The position numbers were made by a program, and so were the translations under genes. From assembly GCA_023055505.1 (NCBI GenBank), contig JALIRH010000030.1, positions 4,150,001-4,214,000 on the forward strand: 64,000 nt of DNA, read 5' to 3'. The DNA is from Callipepla californica brunnescens. Its lineage: Eukaryota; Chordata; Aves; Galliformes; Odontophoridae. Of this stretch, positions 57,229 through 64,000 are shown in pieces; the first letter of the stretch is position 1; each line of letters opens with the position of its first letter. The notes beneath the pieces were generated by a model that was not told the DNA's origin, did no database searches, and saw only the letters and a program-made list of their open reading frames with translations.

Positions 57229-60200
57229 TTACTGAGGGCGGTCTCCAGACATCAAATTCCCTTGTGGTACACATTGAACATCCCCATTCTTCTGCATCAC
57301 CCACCAGGTAGACCCAGGTCCTTGAGCAAAGACAGTTCCACGGAGAGGTTTCCCCTCTCCAGAAGCTGGAAGGACCCAAACCGCTTTTCCCAACATGTTC
57401 TTCACATGTACTACAGGGACCTTAACTCCCTCTACAGTAGGTAAGGAGCTGGATTGGGCAGGACCATTGCGATTGATGGATCCTCGGGTGTTGACCAACC
57501 AGGTGGTTTCTGACAAATTTTTCTCCCAGTGCTTAAATGTTCCGCCACCCATTGCTTTCAACATTGTTTTTAACAATCCATTGTACCTTTCAGTTTTACC
57601 AGAAGCTGGTGCGTGATAGGGGATATGATAAATCCACTCAATGCCATGATCTTTGGCCCAAGTATCTACAAGAGAATTTTTAAAATGACTTCCATTATCT
57701 GACTCAATTCTTTCTGGAGTACCATGTCGCCACAGGACTTGTTTCTCCAGACCTAGAATGGTGTTTCAGGTGGTAGCATGGGGTACTGCATATGTTTCAA
57801 GCCACCCAGTGGTCGCCTCCACCATGGTGAGCACATAACGCTTACGATTGCGAGTTCGTGGCAAGGTGATATAATCAACCTGCCACGCCTCCCCATATTT
57901 ATATTTTTGCCATCGCCCTTCCTCCCAAAGAGGTTTCATCCTCTTGGCTTGTTTAATTGCGGCGCATGTATCACAGTCATGGATCACCTGTGCGATGGCA
58001 TCCATAGTTAAGTCCACCCCTCGGTCTCTAGCCCACTTATAGGTCGCGTCCCTTCCTTGATGGCCCGAGGTCTCATGGGCCCACCGAACTAGAAATAATT
58101 CACTCTTATGTTACCAGTCCAAGTCTACTTGAGTCACCTTAACTTTGGCAGCTCCATCTACCTGGTGGTTGTTTTGCTGTTCTTCAGTTGCCCGGCTCTT
58201 AGGAACATGAGCATCTACATGGCGCACCTTTACAACCATGTTCTTCATTTGGGCAGCAATATCTTTCCACAGTTCAGCGGCCCAAATAGGTTTACCCTTC
58301 CGTTGCCAACCATTTTGTTCCCACTGCTGTAACCACCCCCATAAAGCATTCGCCACCATCCATGAGTCAGTGTAAAGATAAAGCACTGGCCACCTCTCAC
58401 GTTCAGCAATATTTAAGGCTAATTGGACAGCCTTTACCTCTGCAAATTGACTTGATTCTCCTTCTCCTTCAGTGGCCTCTGCAACTTGTTGCATGGGACT
58501 CCACACAGCAGATTTCCATTTGCGGTGCTTTCCCACAAAGCGACACGATCCATCTGTGAACAGGGCGTATCTCTTTTCATCTTCTGTTAGTTCATTATAT
58601 GGTGGGGCTTCTTTGGCACGTGACACCTCCTCTGCTGGTGTTGTTCCAAACTTTTTACCTTCAGGCCAGTCCATGATCACCTCCAGGATTCCTGGACGGT
58701 TGAGGTTCCCCATCCGAGCTCGCTGTGTAATCAGCGCAATCCACGTACTCCAAGTGGCATCAGTAGCATGATGGGTAGAGGGAACTGTTCCTTTAAACAT
58801 CCAGTTCAGTACTGGCAGTCGAGGTGCCAGAAGGAGCTGCGTTTCGGTACCGATTACTTCGGAAGCAGCTCGAACCCCCTCATACGCGGCTAAGATCTCC
58901 TTCTCAGTTGGAGTGTAGCGCTCCTCAGACCCCCTGTATGCACGACTCCAGAATCCAAGGGGTCGGCCTCGGGTCTCTCCAAAAGCTCTTTGCCACAAAC
59001 TCCAAGTGGGACCTTCCTTTCCAGCAGCAGTGTAGAGGATGTTCTTTACATCCTGTCCCGTCCGCACTGGCCCCAGGGCCACGGCACGGGCTATCTCCTG
59101 CTTAATTTGCTCAAAAGCCTGCTGCTGCTCAGGGCCCCATACAAAATCATTCTTCTTCCGCGTCACCTGATAAAGGGGGCTCACAATGAGGCTGTAGTTT
59201 GGAACATGCAGTCTCCAAAATCCCACTACACCCAGAAAAGCTTGGGTCTCTGTCTTACTGGTGGGTGGAGACATGGCAGTAATTTTGTCAATCATATCTG
59301 TTGGGATGTGACGACATCCATCTTGCCACTTTATGCCTAGGAACTGAATTTCTTGTGCAGGCCCTTTTACTTTGCTTCGCTTAATAGCAAAGCCAGCTCG
59401 CAGGAGGATCTGTATTATTGTCTCTCCTTTCTTAAAAACTTCCTCTGCTGTATTGCCCCATACAACAATATCATCGATGTACTGCAGATGCTCAGGAGCG
59501 CCGCCCTGTTCCAATGCAGTCTGGATCAACCCATGGCAAATGGTTGGGCTGTGCTTCCACCCCTGGGGCAAACGGTTCCAGGTGTACTGAACACCCCTCC
59601 AGGTGAAGGCAAACTGTGGCCTGCATTCTGTGGCCAAGGGAATTGAAAAGAAGGCGTTAGCAATGTCAATCGTGGCATACCACTTGGCTGCTTTTGACTC
59701 CAGTTCATACTGGAGTTGAAGCATGTCCGGCACAGCAGCACTCAGTGGAGGTGTGACTTCATTCAGGCCACGGTAATCTACCGTCAACCTCCATTCTTCA
59801 TTGGCTTTACGCACCGGCCATATGGGGCTGTTAAACGGGGAGTGAGTTTTGCTGATCACTCCCTGGCTCTCTAGCTGACGAATCAGATTATGAATGGGGA
59901 GCAAGGAATCCCTGTTGGTGCGGTACTGCCGTCTGTGCACGTTTTTCGTAGCAATTGGTACTTGTTGCTCCTCCACTTGTGGCAACCCCACAACAGATGG
60001 ATCTTCTGACAGGCCAGGTAAAACAGATAGTTGCTTAATGCTATCTGTGTCCACAGTAGCTATTCCAAAAGCCCATCGATACCCCTTGGGATCCTTAAAG
60101 TGCCCCCTTCTGAGATAGTCTATACCAAGTATGCATGGGGCCCCCTGTCCGGTCACTATAGGATGCTTCTGCCAGTCTTTACCCGTGAGGCTTATTTCTG

Positions 60201-60414
60201 CCTCCAGCACAGACAATTCCTGAAAGCCCCCAGTCACTCCAGAGATATGAATCAATTCTGCCCCTTTATAACTTGAAGGCATTAGAGTACATTGTGCACC
60301 AGTATCCACCAGTGCCTCATATTTCTGTGGGTTTGATGTGCCAGGCCACCGAATCCACACAGTCCAATACACTCTATTATCCCTCTCCCTCCTCTGGCTG
60401 AGGGCAGGGCCCCT
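57229..60414 (-). pseudogene. pol: ERVL-like pol, provirus 3 (PR-RT-RNase H open, integrase broken)
   Basis: In frame after the gag amber codon. From the GTG at 60370-60372, 753 codons stay open to 58111. They include protease DTGA (residues 23-26), RT TIDIANAFF (about 234-242), LPQGW and YIDD (about 298-301), and RNase H TDGS (607), AEVKA (646), YTDS (669) and VDAHV (719). A CAA-to-TAA change stops the frame at 58111-58113, just before the integrase zinc domain. A CGA-to-TGA change near 57766-57768 breaks the integrase again. The C-terminal part (57229-57576) is open. Both stops are C-to-T type changes. No env or dUTPase is present. Confidence 0.9.
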
Positions 60415-60417
60415 CTA
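60400..60417 (-). promoter_or_regulatory. Gag amber codon with adjacent stem, provirus 3
   Basis: Same amber codon (60415-60417), same in-frame continuation into pol and same GC-rich stem as in the tandem provirus, although the two elements differ elsewhere. That conservation is the main argument for a role in Gag-Pol synthesis. Confidence 0.5.
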
Positions 60418-62166
60418 TTCGTTACCTGTAGTGACGGGAACAATTTTGCTGGTAGTTGGTCTGTGTTGTAATTCTCTCACCCGTGCTCGCAGTGCAGGGG
60501 TGGGTTTTTGATGCCATTCCTTCATATCTTCTCCATTTGCACGTAAGTAACTCCACAAAGCTGCGCGCGACATGAAGTTAGTAAAGTTAGTGTTGTCATT
60601 TGCTCGAGCAGGACGGCGTTTGCTTCTGATAGTTGCGACCGATTCAACCCTATCAATCAGTTGGGATAATTTTCCCAATATATCTTCCATTTGTCCTTCT
60701 AACTTTGATATGGCTGAAATGGATGCGTATGGCGGTGGAAATTTTTGTTCGAAGTTTTGAAGTGTAAGAATTAGTTCAAAAACTGGGGGTTTTCTGTCTT
60801 GGTCCTCATATCTGTTGAACGTTGTCACTAGTGTACCGGCGTACCTTTCTGGTGCTGACTTTGAAAGCTTCTGACATATTTCGGGTGTACTCCTTACTTT
60901 CTCTGGATCATGGTCCCGATCGTCAGGATCAAACGTGGGATCATACAGCATTTCCGCCACAGCTGTTTCTCTCAAATACTGGATGCCTTCCTCAATAGTT
61001 TTCCATCTTTTCACTTTAGGTGCCAGGTCACTCTTGTAGGGATATCTTTCCCTCACAGCTACTAGCATTCGTTGCCAGAGGCTGGCGATTCCATACATAT
61101 ACCTGCTGATTCCTCTGTCGACAGCCGGATCTCGGGCAATGTTTCCTAGTTGGCGAGCTTCGTTACTATCAAGGGACACACTGTTGGCCCCGTTGTCCCA
61201 ACACCGAAGCAACCAAGTGACAATACTCTCATCCGGACGTCGAACAAACTCCTTTCTTGAGCCTTGGATCTCAGACATTTTCACGGGCCGACGAAACGTC
61301 GTAACTTTAACTTTCTCTTCACCTTCATCATCACTTTCTTCTCCATGTCTCTCACTTTTCTTTGTTGCCTTTCTCGATGGTGGTGGGGTTGTGGCCACCC
61401 CCTCACCTATATCTTCCTCTTCTTTCGGCACCTCTTCTTTGCGTTCTAGGCACGAGGACACACGTTTCCATTTCTTGCCTTCCACAGGGGCAACTGACTT
61501 TGATACTGGTGCTTCCTTTGGCTGGTCAGGTGTGACCGGGAGGTTTTCCTCTTTGGTTTGGGCCTCAGTTTGGACACTCTCTCCCTTCACAATAGTATAT
61601 AAACCTCGGTAAGCATAAGCCAAGCCCCAAATAAGCTGTTCCACCTCAGATCTTTCTGAGCCGCAACACCCTTTACTCAGATACAGGCCTAGCTCCTCAG
61701 GATCCTGCAATTGTTCAGGAGAAAAATCCCATGACACCGGGTGCCCCCATGCTTCTAATTTCTTTCCTAAAACTCTCCACTCTCCCTGCCATTCAACATT
61801 CTCTGTTTCTGGGAGAAGCTTCCTGCACATGATGTAAAGTGCTACTACATGCAGGAGGACTAATATCCCAATTATTAACACCATCCCTAAGCTGTGATCT
61901 TGAAAATTCATAAAAAACTGAGAGGGGAACCTGGGTACCCATTCAAACATCACGTGGTTCGTTAATATGCTATCGTTTGTTCCGTTAGCTGGGGTGCCCT
62001 GGTATCTGACAGGTGCCTCTATCATTGCTTTTAATTTGTCATATAGGGACCAGAACGAATGGAACAGAATGGCAAACCTAACCAAGTTCCAGTACGTTTT
62101 GAGCATTAAGAGGGAAAAAACAATGAAATGCAGCCCCTTTAAGAACAGTTTAAAACGAGAGAGCAT
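60415..62166 (-). CDS. gag: ERVL-like Gag, open (583 aa)
   Basis: I chose the ATG at 62164-62166 because it corresponds to the ATG of the other copies; the frame is open further upstream without ATG support. Order: hydrophobic segment at about residues 7-37, a loop with an NGT sequon near residue 61, a second hydrophobic segment at about 93-113 (LGMVLIIGILVLLHVVALYI), then a conserved WDFSPEQLQDPEELGLYLS region. An acidic, Lys- and Pro-rich linker follows, then a capsid-like region from about residue 297 with LLRCWDNG and ERYPYKSDL. There is no zinc knuckle. Gag builds the particle; the membrane segments suggest targeting to internal membranes, which is inference. Whether it is expressed is unknown. 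Confidence 0.82.
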   Translation of the reverse strand: MLSRFKLFLKGLHFIVFSLLMLKTYWNLVRFAILFHSFWSLYDKLKAMIEAPVRYQGTPANGTNDSILTNHVMFEWVPRFPSQFFMNFQDHSLGMVLIIGILVLLHVVALYIMCRKLLPETENVEWQGEWRVLGKKLEAWGHPVSWDFSPEQLQDPEELGLYLSKGCCGSERSEVEQLIWGLAYAYRGLYTIVKGESVQTEAQTKEENLPVTPDQPKEAPVSKSVAPVEGKKWKRVSSCLERKEEVPKEEEDIGEGVATTPPPSRKATKKSERHGEESDDEGEEKVKVTTFRRPVKMSEIQGSRKEFVRRPDESIVTWLLRCWDNGANSVSLDSNEARQLGNIARDPAVDRGISRYMYGIASLWQRMLVAVRERYPYKSDLAPKVKRWKTIEEGIQYLRETAVAEMLYDPTFDPDDRDHDPEKVRSTPEICQKLSKSAPERYAGTLVTTFNRYEDQDRKPPVFELILTLQNFEQKFPPPYASISAISKLEGQMEDILGKLSQLIDRVESVATIRSKRRPARANDNTNFTNFMSRAALWSYLRANGEDMKEWHQKPTPALRARVRELQHRPTTSKIVPVTTGNE

Positions 62167-62356
62167 TTTTTTTTCTTTACTATAACAAGTTAGCAGCACC
62201 CATAAAAGTTTACAAATATCCCAGAACAACTGGCAGTACGCCCAGACTTCAAGGTCGTGTTATGCCGTACAGTACCTGCAATACAGATAAGCTTGCTAGC
62301 AAGAGACAGAGATTCACTCTAGGAGTATGTCTCTGCCCGGCTAAGGCAGCTCGTTT

Positions 62357-62374
62357 GCCCCACGTTGGGCGCCA
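62357..62374 (-). promoter_or_regulatory. Primer binding site, provirus 3 (tRNA-Lys type)
   Basis: Minus-strand TGGCGCCCAACGTGGGGC agrees at all 18 positions with the tRNA-Lys(1,2) primer site known from Mason-Pfizer type retroviruses. It lies five bases from the LTR end. The leader 62167-62356 shows nothing further. Confidence 0.85.
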
Positions 62375-62379
62375 AAAAA

Positions 62380-63147
<768 letters not shown>

Positions 63148-64000
63148 AAGCACCTTCAGAATATGAGAACCCTCAGAAACAGTTCCAGCCACGTTTCCTA
63201 CCAGCACATGCACACTGCAGACAGAGCCTGCAATGCCCCAGACATGGAATAGCTTCAACCAGAGCCACAGCCTGGTTACCCACTGTGGCTGTGTGTGGTG
63301 TTGAACCACACAGTTCCCTTGTCCCAAATGCAGGTTGAGATCCAGCAATGGCTCCAACCTCATCAAGTAGAAAGGGATCCACTCAGGTCAAGGACCACAG
63401 AAATGCCAGCACCGCAGGAAGAGCTCCTTCCAGAGCTTTGTCCACATTGAATATTGCCCAGTGCTCGTGAGGGAAATGCCCTGCAAGCGTCTGTGCTGCA
63501 GGAAGAATTTCTCTCAGGGCTGACTTCTCATTTCTCATCGGAAAACCCCCAGTACTGAGACCTTGAGAATTCTGGAGAACTCAGCATGAGAGAGACCCAG
63601 ATGCTTCTCCCCCCACAGGAAGTGTTTGCAAAGGAGATGGCTTTGTTGGAACCCTCTGCAGAAGGGAATTATCCCAGGAGTTTCAGATCACCTTTCCTTG
63701 CTAACAAAAATATTCTCTCACCATGTATGCTTCTCTCCTCTGCTCTTCCTGCAAGCAGCTTTTGGATGCCATCTCCTAAGGAAAATCAGCTGTGTCTGGT
63801 TGCTCTGTGTGTCTGTGTGCATGTGCTGCTCTCAGAAGTTTCTGAGTGCACTGTGGAATGATAAACAAGGGTCAGGAATGAAGTAACGTGGCTCGTGGAA
63901 GTTTTCTGAAAATAAGCTGTAGTTGATGGGGAAGGGGGTGAATAAAGTAGGAGAGTTGTTCTGGACCTTTTGTCACTGTAGTCTTGCTTTTTGTTCTGAA
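63148..64000 (+). other. 3'UTR-like tail of copy C
   Basis: Matches the tails of copies A and B, including decayed finger pieces (KCQH near 63403) and AATAAA at 63941-63946. The tail reaches the window end. Confidence 0.75.

Overview
The window looks like nuclear DNA from a bird, most likely a galliform close to chicken. Three things point there: CR1 LINE reverse transcriptase remnants, ERVL-like proviruses of a type common in birds (Gag without zinc knuckles, no env), and a small cluster of KRAB C2H2 zinc-finger genes. The species call is inference. No bacterial or phage genes, CRISPR array, rRNA or tRNA gene was seen.

Layout. (1) 1-12040 is a tandem provirus on the minus strand, arranged LTR-internal-LTR-internal-LTR with a period of 5,827 bp. 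Both internal regions carry the same gag frameshift, the same two pol stops and the same RT frameshift. (2) 12041-44055 is about 30 kb of 18-bp minisatellite (typical unit AATCAATGGGGCCATAGG). It is interrupted by three solo LTRs of the same family as the provirus (family A) and one solo LTR of a second family (B). Its units are organised into higher-order repeats of about 1.85, 6.06 and 9.8 kb. The family A solo LTRs all sit at the same CATAG target site, and the provirus's rightmost LTR abuts the same CATAG sequence. (3) 44056-44490 is a second family B LTR that ends the array and cuts directly into the first KRAB-ZNF gene. (4) 44491-54150 holds KRAB-ZNF copy A (a pseudogene) and copy B (apparently intact, 395 aa, seven fingers). 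(5) 54180-56603 is intergenic with CR1 fragments. (6) 56604-62954 is a third ERVL-like provirus on the minus strand, with an open Gag and a broken Pol. (7) 62955-64000 is the 3' end of a third KRAB-ZNF copy, cut by the provirus 5' LTR.

How the parts relate. The family A element appears to have entered the minisatellite before the array was amplified. Unequal exchange between LTRs can then explain both the solo LTRs and the double provirus. The family B LTR at 15099 came later, because several paralogous array units still show the empty site. LTR-mediated exchange also seems to have damaged the zinc-finger cluster. Copy A lost its first exon exactly at a splice donor beside a B LTR, and copy C lost its 5' part beside a provirus whose two LTRs differ and whose flanks (a CR1 ORF and a zinc-finger exon) do not match.

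Limits. Exon boundaries, repeat edges and family names come from reading the sequence only. Assembly error in the near-identical 5.8- and 6.06-kb repeats cannot be excluded.
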